Source: Bugula neritina (taxonomy: Eukaryota; Bryozoa; Gymnolaemata; Cheilostomatida; Bugulidae). From it: a stretch of 64,000 nucleotides of DNA. The stretch lies in contig OZ037768.1 in the NCBI GenBank assembly GCA_964035545.1, positions 23,028,819-23,092,818 on the forward strand, given 5' to 3'. The translations under genes and the position numbers were made by a program. The notes under the pieces were generated by a model. The model saw only the letters and a list, made by a program, of their open reading frames with translations. It did not search any database and was not told where the DNA came from. Shown one piece after another: positions 52,301 to 55,307 of the stretch (within the stretch, counting starts at the first letter, position 1; the number at the start of each line of letters is the position of its first letter).

Positions 52301-53898
52301 AGAAAAGAAGAAACTTTTTAGTGAGATTCTAAACCCACACATAAAACCAAACTTCATCAGAGAAATTTTTGAGCTTGAGCCCTTCAAATTTTTCAATTAC
52401 GACATCTATATAAATGTCAATTTTTAAATTGGATGTTTGAATAAACACAGAGTAAACATACCAAGTCCTGTAGAGTAGATGGCATTTCTCCAGGAACCAC
52501 CACATTTCTCATCACCATTTCCAGTACAATTCATATTACACTCAGTAACAGGTTTCTCTCCGTGTTTGCCGTAATCATTACCACAGAAACAAGTTTTGGC
52601 AAATTGTAGACCAAAATACTTGAACCCTGAAATATCAACAGAAACGTGTAGAAAAAACAACCAAATTATAATAAAAACAAGTTGAATCTTGTAAAATTTA
52701 TAAAATCACCTTTTCCTTTACATAACTTGGTACACTCTTCAATACTGTTAGTACTGGCAAGAACATTTCTATCCTCTAAATCTCTGTCACCAGAATCCTC
52801 AAAACATCCCATAAACTGGACACCATTAGGCTCTGGTTCTACACAGAGAATAACAGTTCATCTAAGTATAAAGTTTTATAAGCAAATCTGATGTATTGTT
52901 TCGAATAAAAGGTTAATTGGAATTATTAATTTTATTTTATTGAACATTAATCATCTGATATTGATATTCATTGCATAGTTTGAAATTTACATAAACAGCC
53001 AAACGCTGAAAATTTTGTGAGGCATCTCTTAATAGAGTAAAGGATGTACCATTGTAGGGAACACAACTTTCAAATCAAATGAAGTAGAATAAACAGGTGA
53101 GATTAAACTTTTATTGCACATCACATAAAGATAAACTAACTGAGTCCTGTAGAGTAGACGCTGTTTCTCCATCCACCACCACAGTTCTTTGTATCATCTC
53201 CAGTACATTTCTTATTACAATCACTTTCACTCACCTTACCATATTTATTATACGTATCACCACAGAAACACTGATTACCATTCTGTACTCCAGCATACTT
53301 GAATCCTGAAACAACACAGTTACTATCAGTTTACGGAAACTCACTCATAATCAGTAACTGACGGGATGAGTTCAACTACTCGCAGCACTCATAACACTCA
53401 TAGGAGACACACCTTGTTCAGTACACTTGGCTACACAGTTTGCTGGAGTATTACTCTGTAGTTGAGCTTGTTGATTAAGTATGTCTCTAGAAGACTTGTC
53501 TTTATAACATCCCAGATAGTTGAGAGTTTCTGCAGCTGAAATTAGATATCAAAGTAAATTACAGTTATGCTGTAGCTATTCCAACTAGTTCCAATTCTTT
53601 CTACAAAATATTTCTGCCCAACTAATATACTTAAACTAAAGTTTCTTATTAACTTATCCAACATCACTTCTATGTCACAGCTTTCATTATCAAAACACTC
53701 CTAAAGTTTTTAGTAAAAGTTAACTGACAAAAATTCTATGAAACAAGAAACTTATCAATCTAGATGTCTTTTCAACTAATGCAGAGAGTAGACGTTGAAT
53801 CAACTAAATATAGAGATATCTAAATGGTGTTACTAATAATACAACATACCTGCAGCGGCATAGCCCAAGACCAGAAAGAGCTGAAGAACGCTAATCAT
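4301..53898 (-). CDS. Giant secreted WSC/ShKT/vWD/EGF/Kazal/TSP1/cystine-knot protein (whole gene)
   Basis: I read about 97 exons from the ATG at 53898 to the TAA at 4301-4303. Every junction has AG and GT in the right place, phases agree throughout, and the summed coding length (about 14,358 nt) is divisible by three, giving about 4,785 residues. Order: signal peptide (16 codons); 23 WSC domains (53535-31205); two ShKT domains (30900-29951); vWD (29282-27540); C8 (27192-26520); TIL (26144-25915); an EGF-like link; 39 EGF domains (24704-7327); two Kazal-like modules (7209-6111); TSP1 (5615-5454); a third Kazal-like module (5355-5125); cystine knot (4851-4301). No transmembrane segment is seen, so the protein should be secreted. 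vWD-C8-TIL plus a C-terminal knot is the plan of multimerising proteins such as VWF and gel-forming mucins; WSC domains bind carbohydrate in studied cases. An extracellular mucus, adhesive or matrix role is inferred. I do not recognise a named orthologue. Small exons could have been missed. Confidence 0.85.
4643..4851 (-). CDS. Cystine-knot (CTCK-like) exon
   Basis: It carries C-x-G-x-C-G (CQGSCG) and a CC pair (GECCIP), as in C-terminal cystine knots of VWF and mucins, which mediate dimerisation. I chose the acceptor at 4852-4853 because it puts eight residues before the first Cys, exactly as in the paralogous exon at 55824-56026. Acceptors further upstream (exon to 4908) are open in the same frame and would add 19 residues. 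Confidence 0.75.
5125..5355 (-). CDS. Kazal-like exon 3
   Basis: Cysteines follow a Kazal/follistatin-like pattern: [15 protein letters not shown], then [16 protein letters not shown] and a final DGSC. It is exactly as long (231 nt) as the paralogous exon at 56480-56710. Confidence 0.8.
5454..5615 (-). CDS. Thrombospondin type 1 repeat exon
   Basis: It encodes [18 protein letters not shown], the W-x-x-W-like and CSVTCG core of a TSP1 repeat, then later cysteines ([15 protein letters not shown]). The first Trp of the motif is kept and the second position is Phe. It is a phase 1-1 exon set between Kazal-like exons. Confidence 0.85.
5838..6104. repeat. Minisatellite, unit like ACTCAGTACTCTACTAGTT
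   Basis: Variable 18-24 bp units occur over about 265 bp and end seven bases before the exon donor at 6110. Nothing else is seen in the 495-bp intron. Confidence 0.85.
6111..6332 (-). CDS. Kazal-like exon 2
   Basis: It starts [13 protein letters not shown] and continues [28 protein letters not shown] and DGPC, a Kazal-type inhibitor or agrin/follistatin-like layout. Phase 1-1. Its counterpart in the neighbouring gene is 57517-57735. Confidence 0.8.
6973..7209 (-). CDS. Kazal-like exon 1
   Basis: It follows the last EGF domain. The pattern is [29 protein letters not shown], then [10 protein letters not shown] and YWGEC, a Kazal-like domain with the usual VC-x5-TY core. The counterpart at 58106-58327 keeps VCGTDGVTY-like spacing. 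Confidence 0.8.
7327..7446 (-). CDS. cbEGF domain 39 (last EGF)
   Basis: It begins [11 protein letters not shown] and has [12 protein letters not shown], the calcium-binding and Asn-hydroxylation consensus. Six cysteines, phase 1-1. It borders the Kazal block. Confidence 0.88.
7634..7762 (-). CDS. cbEGF domain 38
   Basis: [12 protein letters not shown] start, [12 protein letters not shown] core, last Cys in IAQTC. The hydroxylation-site aromatic residue is His here. Confidence 0.86.
7867..7989 (-). CDS. cbEGF domain 37
   Basis: [12 protein letters not shown] start, [12 protein letters not shown] core, ends NNTHC with a possible N-glycosylation sequon. Phase 1-1. Confidence 0.88.
8180..8324 (-). 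CDS. cbEGF domain 36, plus last Cys of domain 35
   Basis: The exon begins in phase 0 with KENSC, which supplies the sixth cysteine of the previous domain. It then encodes a whole domain ([30 protein letters not shown]). The same unusual split occurs in the paralogue at 60992-61133. Confidence 0.86.
8475..8578 (-). CDS. cbEGF domain 35 (five cysteines)
   Basis: [12 protein letters not shown] start, [12 protein letters not shown] core, ending GYKK at a phase-0 donor. The sixth cysteine is in the next exon (8324-8180). Length 104 nt, hence the phase shift. Confidence 0.86.
9020..9139 (-). CDS. cbEGF domain 34
   Basis: [11 protein letters not shown] start, [12 protein letters not shown] core, GGTTC end. 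Phase 1-1. Confidence 0.88.
9625..9741 (-). CDS. EGF-like domain 33, non-calcium type
   Basis: It starts [10 protein letters not shown] without the D-x-D/N-E-C calcium motif; core [12 protein letters not shown], end TPPNC. It matches the paralogous non-calcium exon at 62882-63004. Confidence 0.84.
9743..9948. repeat. About 40-bp minisatellite (5 copies)
   Basis: The unit contains CTATAAATAGTAACAAC and TAGTCATTGTATA. It starts directly at the acceptor side of the exon ending at 9741 and is intronic. Confidence 0.88.
10339..10467 (-). CDS. EGF-like domain 32
   Basis: [15 protein letters not shown] start, then [15 protein letters not shown]. It is a non-calcium type; the neighbouring gene has a CETLQC counterpart at 63486-63614. 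The upstream intron side has a small (ACTAGTAACTATTA)n repeat at 10245-10322. Confidence 0.83.
10697..10957 (-). CDS. cbEGF domains 30 and 31 in one exon
   Basis: 261 nt. It holds [12 protein letters not shown]...[12 protein letters not shown] and [13 protein letters not shown]...[12 protein letters not shown]. No intron separates the two domains, unlike most of the EGF array, which suggests intron loss or an older fusion. Confidence 0.86.
11281..11409 (-). CDS. cbEGF domain 29
   Basis: [14 protein letters not shown] start, [12 protein letters not shown] core, end TSTGC. Phase 1-1. Confidence 0.86.
11806..11937 (-). CDS. cbEGF domain 28
   Basis: [12 protein letters not shown] start, long middle loop, then [16 protein letters not shown]. 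The donor side abuts a short intronic repeat (CTTACTCCTACTAATGTAC, 11708-11803). Confidence 0.84.
12237..12359 (-). CDS. cbEGF domain 27
   Basis: [12 protein letters not shown] start, [12 protein letters not shown] core, end GKVC. Phase 1-1. Confidence 0.86.
12691..12810 (-). CDS. EGF-like domain 26
   Basis: [11 protein letters not shown] start, [12 protein letters not shown] core, end GLDC. The calcium motif is degenerate (DLEC). Confidence 0.85.
12972..13094 (-). CDS. cbEGF domain 25
   Basis: [12 protein letters not shown] start, [12 protein letters not shown] core, end DGDLC. Phase 1-1. Confidence 0.87.
13848..14084 (-). CDS. EGF-like domains 23 and 24 in one exon
   Basis: First a non-calcium domain ([29 protein letters not shown]), then [11 protein letters not shown]...[12 protein letters not shown]. 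237 nt, phase 1-1. The 753-bp intron between 13095 and 13847 shows nothing recognisable. Confidence 0.85.
14328..14669 (-). CDS. EGF-like domains 20-22 in one exon
   Basis: The longest EGF exon (342 nt). It holds a short domain (CGCGKNGKC...GCQC), a calcium-binding domain ([23 protein letters not shown]) and a third domain (VCDESIRC...[14 protein letters not shown]). Confidence 0.85.
15176..15391 (-). CDS. cbEGF domain 19 plus a short Cys-rich extension
   Basis: [27 protein letters not shown], then a 25-residue extension ([10 protein letters not shown]...HC...RC) that is not a full EGF and may pair with the short domain in the next exon. Confidence 0.82.
15852..15989 (-). CDS. EGF-like domain 18
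   Basis: It starts [11 protein letters not shown], middle [10 protein letters not shown], end NPQC. It lacks the calcium motif. Confidence 0.82.
16139..16258 (-). CDS. cbEGF domain 17
   Basis: [11 protein letters not shown] start, [12 protein letters not shown] core, end GKVC. Phase 1-1. Confidence 0.87.
16481..16609 (-). CDS. cbEGF domain 16
   Basis: [12 protein letters not shown] start, [12 protein letters not shown] core, end NYKTC. Phase 1-1. Confidence 0.87.
16775..16900 (-). CDS. EGF-like domain 15
   Basis: [11 protein letters not shown] start, [12 protein letters not shown] core, end TGRC. The acceptor at 16901-16902 is followed immediately by the 13-bp minisatellite, so its branch point and pyrimidine tract are squeezed or lie within repeat units. 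Confidence 0.82.
16903..17484. repeat. 13-bp minisatellite GAGAGTATACAGT, about 45 copies
   Basis: Nearly perfect tandem 13-mers with a few GACAG, GAGCA and other variants. Since 13 is not a multiple of 3 and no frame contains a stop, the minus strand shows overlapping false reading frames of about 200 residues repeating [13 protein letters not shown]. It is intronic, next to the acceptor of the exon at 16775-16900. Confidence 0.95.
17808..17936 (-). CDS. cbEGF domain 14
   Basis: [12 protein letters not shown] start, [12 protein letters not shown] core, end KVEC. Phase 1-1. Confidence 0.86.
18304..18429 (-). CDS. Short EGF-like domain 13
   Basis: [27 protein letters not shown], end KPGC. 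Loops are compressed and the calcium motif is absent. Its call rests on cysteine spacing, phase and good splice sites. Confidence 0.75.
18700..19350. repeat. About 15-bp AT minisatellite (CTATATATTACTACA)n
   Basis: Roughly 40 copies with TACA, TATA and TAATA variants arranged in higher-order blocks; it ends shortly before the donor of the exon at 19369. Confidence 0.92.
19369..19491 (-). CDS. cbEGF domain 12
   Basis: [12 protein letters not shown] start, [12 protein letters not shown] core, end GVHC. Phase 1-1. Confidence 0.86.
19826..19951 (-). CDS. EGF-like domain 11
   Basis: [12 protein letters not shown] start, [12 protein letters not shown] core, end DGDC. The intron to the exon at 20035 is only 83 bp. 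Confidence 0.84.
20035..20157 (-). CDS. cbEGF domain 10
   Basis: [12 protein letters not shown] start, [12 protein letters not shown] core, end GAEC. Phase 1-1. Confidence 0.87.
20375..20497 (-). CDS. cbEGF domain 9
   Basis: [12 protein letters not shown] start, [12 protein letters not shown] core, end SGSCENC, which holds one cysteine more than usual near the end. Confidence 0.84.
20897..21025 (-). CDS. cbEGF domain 8
   Basis: [12 protein letters not shown] start, [12 protein letters not shown] core, end MRQC. Phase 1-1. Confidence 0.86.
21217..21339 (-). CDS. cbEGF domain 7
   Basis: [12 protein letters not shown] start, [12 protein letters not shown] core, end GENC. Its first bases and its acceptor have been copied into the adjoining minisatellite (21328-21525). 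Confidence 0.87.
21328..21525. repeat. About 27-bp minisatellite containing the exon edge
   Basis: The unit ATCTATAAATATCACACTC recurs about seven times. Read on the minus strand, each unit carries an AG acceptor followed by a DIDEC-like sequence, the same as the start of the exon ending at 21339. Confidence 0.88.
22070..22198 (-). CDS. EGF-like domain 6
   Basis: [12 protein letters not shown] start, [13 protein letters not shown], end FVEC. The calcium motif is weak (DLPSC). Confidence 0.83.
22410..22664 (-). CDS. cbEGF domains 4 and 5 in one exon
   Basis: [13 protein letters not shown]...[12 protein letters not shown], then [12 protein letters not shown]...[12 protein letters not shown], end GEIC. 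255 nt, phase 1-1. Confidence 0.88.
23253..23384 (-). CDS. cbEGF domain 3
   Basis: [12 protein letters not shown] start, [12 protein letters not shown] core, end NAKKC. Phase 1-1. Confidence 0.88.
23525..23822. repeat. About 23-bp minisatellite (CACTGTATAACCTGAGGTCAT)n
   Basis: About 13 copies with GCATAGCCTCAGG variants. The array ends four bases before the donor dinucleotide of the exon at 23827. Confidence 0.93.
23827..23964 (-). CDS. cbEGF domain 2, plus last Cys of domain 1
   Basis: It starts [15 protein letters not shown]; the Cys before DINEC completes the preceding domain. Core [12 protein letters not shown], end GKIC. The acceptor aattacag supports the longer start. Confidence 0.85.
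24462..24583. repeat. About 43-bp minisatellite, 3 copies
   Basis: The unit contains TTACTACTGTATTACACTGT and CTATATTCCTGTATTATTATA. It sits just beyond the donor of the exon at 24597. Confidence 0.85.
24597..24704 (-). CDS. cbEGF domain 1 (five cysteines)
   Basis: [11 protein letters not shown] start, [12 protein letters not shown] core, ending GYKFT. The sixth cysteine is in the next exon. 108 nt, phase 1-1. Confidence 0.84.
25415..25577 (-). CDS. EGF-like linker after TIL
   Basis: It starts in phase 0 ([10 protein letters not shown]) and ends in phase 1. It holds [18 protein letters not shown] and GSDGC, a degenerate EGF. It joins the vWD unit to the EGF array. Confidence 0.78.
25915..26144 (-). 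CDS. TIL domain exon
   Basis: [43 protein letters not shown]: a trypsin-inhibitor-like cysteine-rich domain after C8, as in VWF, mucins and zonadhesin. It ends in phase 0. Confidence 0.82.
26520..26700 (-). CDS. C8 domain, second exon
   Basis: [43 protein letters not shown]: the cysteine and helix pattern of the C8 domain that follows vWD. Starts in phase 0, ends in phase 1. Confidence 0.83.
26697..26782. repeat. About 29-bp triplication at an exon acceptor
   Basis: ATTTCTATGAAACAGCAGAC recurs three times beginning at the acceptor of the exon ending at 26700, so candidate 3' splice sites are repeated too. Confidence 0.8.
27004..27192 (-). CDS. C8 domain, first exon
   Basis: [16 protein letters not shown], as after vWD domains, then DCNDNEPC and [14 protein letters not shown], the start of C8. 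Phase 0 at both ends. Confidence 0.83.
27540..27722 (-). CDS. vWD domain, third exon
   Basis: It ends the domain with [18 protein letters not shown], the conserved CGLCGNYN motif. The CxxC there is tied to disulfide-linked multimer assembly in VWF and mucins. Phase 0 at both ends. Confidence 0.9.
28353..28460 (-). CDS. vWD domain, second exon
   Basis: 36 codons: [18 protein letters not shown] and a strand ending MPKRPVA, the middle beta region of vWD. Phase 0 at both ends. Confidence 0.83.
29050..29282 (-). CDS. vWD domain, first exon
   Basis: [16 protein letters not shown]: the GDPH-x-x-T/Y-x-D start of vWD. It continues [14 protein letters not shown] and a charged region ending in GGRNL. 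It starts in phase 1 and ends in phase 0. Confidence 0.9.
29951..30079 (-). CDS. ShKT domain 2
   Basis: [17 protein letters not shown], then [10 protein letters not shown]: six cysteines in ShKT order with the CxxTCxxC end. ShKT folds occur in sea-anemone channel blockers and in many secreted enzymes and matrix proteins; here it is a structural module, with no sign of a free toxin. Confidence 0.85.
30283..30900 (-). CDS. ShKT domain 1, two exons
   Basis: Exons 30834-30900 and 30283-30338 join in phase 2 and give [18 protein letters not shown] and [12 protein letters not shown], a six-cysteine ShKT domain. The intron holds the GTGA tetranucleotide repeat. Confidence 0.8.
30551..30752. repeat. 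(GTGA)n tetranucleotide microsatellite
   Basis: About 200 bp, with a short GAGC-rich interruption near 30617-30633. It lies in the intron between the two ShKT-1 exons. Confidence 0.95.
31205..31738 (-). CDS. WSC domain 23 (divergent)
   Basis: Exons 31622-31738 and 31205-31375. [13 protein letters not shown], then [29 protein letters not shown] and [11 protein letters not shown]. It is the last and most diverged WSC copy; donor 31203-31204 was chosen by phase. Confidence 0.84.
32074..32796 (-). CDS. WSC domain 22 (divergent)
   Basis: Exons 32665-32796 and 32074-32238. [24 protein letters not shown], then [18 protein letters not shown] and [13 protein letters not shown]. It resembles type 1 but is clearly older than the 34.6-53.5 kb copies; its internal intron is longer (426 bp). 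Confidence 0.86.
33439..33872 (-). CDS. WSC domain 21 (divergent)
   Basis: Exons 33747-33872 and 33439-33603. [15 protein letters not shown], then [15 protein letters not shown]. Its second half is type-2-like, so domains 21 and 22 look like the older dimer from which the array may have grown. Confidence 0.85.
34599..34975 (-). CDS. WSC domain 20, type 1
   Basis: Exons 34847-34975 and 34599-34763. It has the [12 protein letters not shown] variant shared only with domain 18. Confidence 0.93.
35397..35791 (-). CDS. WSC domain 19, type 2
   Basis: Exons 35669-35791 and 35397-35561. The first exon has two acceptors 6 bp apart (ending at 35791 or 35785), both in frame, as in all type 2 copies. 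Confidence 0.92.
36603..36979 (-). CDS. WSC domain 18, type 1
   Basis: Exons 36851-36979 and 36603-36767. [12 protein letters not shown] variant. It begins the 1.19-kb block repeated at 42127-43316. Confidence 0.93.
37398..37792 (-). CDS. WSC domain 17, type 2
   Basis: Exons 37670-37792 and 37398-37562. Each boundary lies exactly 5,524 bp below its partner in domain 11. Confidence 0.93.
38470..38846 (-). CDS. WSC domain 16, type 1
   Basis: Exons 38718-38846 and 38470-38634. [12 protein letters not shown] variant, and WRNSIYSTG where the other type 1 copies have WRNAIYSTG. Confidence 0.93.
39313..39707 (-). CDS. WSC domain 15, type 2
   Basis: Exons 39585-39707 and 39313-39477. Standard type 2 sequence; the proximal acceptor context reads GTACAG instead of GTGCAG or TTGCAG. 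Confidence 0.92.
40517..40893 (-). CDS. WSC domain 14, type 1
   Basis: Exons 40765-40893 and 40517-40681. [12 protein letters not shown] variant. The intron that follows it in transcription matches the one after domain 18. Confidence 0.93.
41293..41687 (-). CDS. WSC domain 13, type 2
   Basis: Exons 41565-41687 and 41293-41457. Private changes: Gly to Arg (CTRDDTKN) and Ala to Thr (NQQTQ). Confidence 0.92.
42127..42503 (-). CDS. WSC domain 12, type 1
   Basis: Exons 42375-42503 and 42127-42291. [12 protein letters not shown] variant. The adjoining intron is nearly identical to the one beside domain 18. Confidence 0.93.
42922..43316 (-). CDS. WSC domain 11, type 2
   Basis: Exons 43194-43316 and 42922-43086. 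Upper end of the second copy of the 1.19-kb duplicated block. Confidence 0.93.
44106..44482 (-). CDS. WSC domain 10, type 1
   Basis: Exons 44354-44482 and 44106-44270. Private change Asn to Ser (ECSMEC); the last intron base pattern differs too (CTGTAATATC). Confidence 0.93.
44885..45998 (-). CDS. WSC domain 9, type 2, with LINE in its intron
   Basis: Exons 45876-45998 and 44885-45049. Both exons and splice sites are intact, but the intron, 107 bp in other type 2 copies, is 826 bp because of the retrotransposon fragment. Confidence 0.92.
45063..45784 (+). mobile_element. 5'-truncated non-LTR retrotransposon (LINE) fragment
   Basis: An uninterrupted frame (45064-45612) encodes the region after the reverse-transcriptase core, with typical LINE features ([34 protein letters not shown]) and a terminal LWNELP segment. 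It ends in an (AAAC)n tail at about 45765-45784. It interrupts host intron sequence after ACAACACA; the host resumes at ACTATCAG, with a GTT lost. Inserted antisense to the giant gene. The clade is not certain. The open frame and intact tail suggest a recent insertion. Confidence 0.9.
46740..47117 (-). CDS. WSC domain 8, type 1
   Basis: Exons 46989-47117 and 46740-46904. Private change Ala to Arg (NVLRSTNS). The intron after it matches that after domain 2. Confidence 0.93.
47476..47870 (-). CDS. WSC domain 7, type 2
   Basis: Exons 47748-47870 and 47476-47640. Gly to Glu change at the end (YSTELS). Confidence 0.92.
48785..49161 (-). CDS. WSC domain 6, type 1
   Basis: Exons 49033-49161 and 48785-48949. 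[12 protein letters not shown] variant with FAKTCFC; this subgroup is confined to domains 2, 4 and 6. Confidence 0.93.
49478..49872 (-). CDS. WSC domain 5, type 2
   Basis: Exons 49750-49872 and 49478-49642. KVSESDC (as in domain 1) and YSTGFS (as in domain 3). Confidence 0.92.
50525..50535 (-). pseudogene. Stub of a type 1 second exon at a recombination seam
   Basis: ATACCAAGTCTTGTA copies the donor and first bases of a type 1 second exon, preceded by that exon's normal flank (TTTA..ATAAAGAC). It then switches to CAGCTTGAAAAATTC, a flank belonging to domains 2 and 8. It lies 96 bp from the functional exon at 50632. Confidence 0.8.
50632..51008 (-). CDS. WSC domain 4, type 1
   Basis: Exons 50880-51008 and 50632-50796. 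[12 protein letters not shown] variant but FARTCFC, so it mixes features of the two type 1 subgroups, as expected of a recombinant copy. Confidence 0.93.
51326..51720 (-). CDS. WSC domain 3, type 2
   Basis: Exons 51598-51720 and 51326-51490. YKDKSSRD (shared with domain 1) and YSTGFS. Confidence 0.92.
52462..52838 (-). CDS. WSC domain 2, type 1
   Basis: Exons 52710-52838 and 52462-52626. [12 protein letters not shown] with FAKTCFC. Confidence 0.93.
53141..53535 (-). CDS. WSC domain 1, type 2
   Basis: Exons 53413-53535 and 53141-53305. It is the first module after the signal peptide. YKDKSSRD and KVSESDC variants. Confidence 0.92.
53850..53898 (-). CDS. First coding exon: signal peptide
   Basis: ATG at 53898 opens [16 protein letters not shown], a short hydrophobic signal peptide with a plausible Ala-x-Ala cleavage site, ending in phase 1 at a GTATGT donor. 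It joins in frame to WSC domain 1. No in-frame upstream start is needed. Confidence 0.85.
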
Positions 53899-53967
53899 GA
53901 TTAGAGAGAATACACAGAGCCGTAGCTCTCACCACACATCGACTGAGTTACAGTTAGCCCTTGTTGT

Positions 53968-53976
53968 GTTTATATA
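53968..53976 (-). promoter_or_regulatory. Candidate TATA box
   Basis: TATATAAAC on the minus strand, about 70 bp upstream of the ATG, which would put transcription start near 53940. Position and sequence fit a core promoter; no other element was identified. Confidence 0.6.
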
Positions 53977-54587
53977 CGGACATGGCGATGTCTACTCGAC
54001 AAACATGACACGAAGTCAAGGATCCTAACGAAAATCGGTAGCAGCTTGCTTTGATAAGTTAATTAGCACTTTTCAGCTCTCATAATGAAGATTTGAACAC
54101 GAGTTCTTATATCTAGACATCTTGTTCAAGTTAATTTGTTTTGGATGGTAAATTTTCTGGAAATATCGAAATGTTACCTTAAAACCCAAACCCCTCAGTT
54201 GTATTTTCATATTATCCTATTCTATTATAACATTAAAAATATATGTCATTTTTAAACATCTCGTGTAGTTAGATGGAAATTGAGTTGGCTATGCAAAACC
54301 CCGTTACCAAAAAGGACTAAAGCAAATATGCTGAGAAACAGTGAGAATAAACATCTTGGGTATCAATGCATTAATGTGAAGTGTTCGCATATTCACTTAC
54401 AGCAAGTATTCTGTACAACATATTAACAATATCTATACATGTAGTACAAAAAATTTATAGATACTAGGCTATCATGTGTAGACCATCCATATATATATAA
54501 TCAACTTATCATATGCTAAATCAAAATACACACACATGCATGGAATACAAGTATATTACTACTTTTATATATTACTTGCTATATAGG

Positions 54588-54667
<80 letters not shown>
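54588..54667. repeat. (TA)n microsatellite
   Basis: About 80 bp of TA dinucleotides with one G, in the intergenic space; it produces a false YIYIYI reading frame. Confidence 0.95.
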
Positions 54668-55307
54668 TATTGCTAAATCTATCAGAAAAACACACTAATT
54701 TGCTGCTTTAGGTTGGTGCTAGCTAGCCATTAGCCCGTACACGTGTAGACAAAGTCAAGTGTCTCTCACAGTAGATACTGCTGCCACTTAGCGGCAGCTG
54801 AGGTAGTGACTGCCACTTCTAAAGACTTGTCACAGATTTAGTATATCCAGGCACCGTCTGCTTACACCCGGAGCAGTGTTCAGATGCCTTACACAATATA
54901 ACTACAGACAGCTAGTTGCTACAGCAATTCGTCTGTGGTATACGAAACCCTAACTACACACTGTCTACAGATAAGATGTTTAGAAAAATTTTAAATCACT
55001 TTATAAGTTGAGGACAAGCTCTGTAAAGTCAAATCATATAAACTCAAAATAATTTCACTCAGATTGTTCTTGTATAACTCAAAAAGCTCACATCTATAAG
55101 TGCAGCTTAAGTTTTTAAGACATAACGAGTAAAATGTGAAAAACAGTACTTAATTGCTAAACTCTATGTATGCAATAAGTGACAGCATGAAACATTTACC
55201 AGATTCTACTAAACAATAAGTTGGCTAGAAATACCTCCCTACAGAGTTTCTAGCTGCACGCACAAAGTTCAAGAGTTTTTATATTGTCGATTCTTAGACA
55301 CCGGTAC

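Larger units (their letters stand above)
34599..53535 (-). repeat. Array of ten WSC dimers (20 domains)
   Basis: Type 2 ([17 protein letters not shown], then [16 protein letters not shown]) alternates strictly with type 1 ([15 protein letters not shown], then [14 protein letters not shown]). Each domain has two exons (123+165 nt or 129+165 nt). Dimer period is about 1.6-2.0 kb, longer where the LINE sits. All 40 exons keep phase and length with no stop or frameshift. Confidence 0.95.
4367..53849. other. Long introns of the giant gene: contents
   Basis: Introns over 300 bp in which I see only unique AT-rich sequence: 6333-6972, 9140-9624, 10958-11280, 11938-12236, 12360-12690, 13095-13847, 14670-15175, 15392-15851, 20498-20896, 22665-23252, 25578-25914, 26145-26519, 27193-27539, 27723-28352, 29283-29950, 32239-32664 and 32797-33438. 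24705-25414 and 28461-29049 are low-complexity TA-rich. Introns between WSC domains (34.9-53.1 kb) are repeated in subfamilies. Other long introns hold the separately listed satellites. Confidence 0.6.
53899..55307. other. Intergenic space between the tandem paralogues
   Basis: 5' flank of the giant gene and 3' flank of its neighbour, 1.4 kb. Apart from the TATA box and the (TA)n tract there is no recognisable exon or RNA gene. Confidence 0.55.

Noticed and set aside
54513-54698. Frame with YIYIYI run
   Set aside because: TA dinucleotide repeat.
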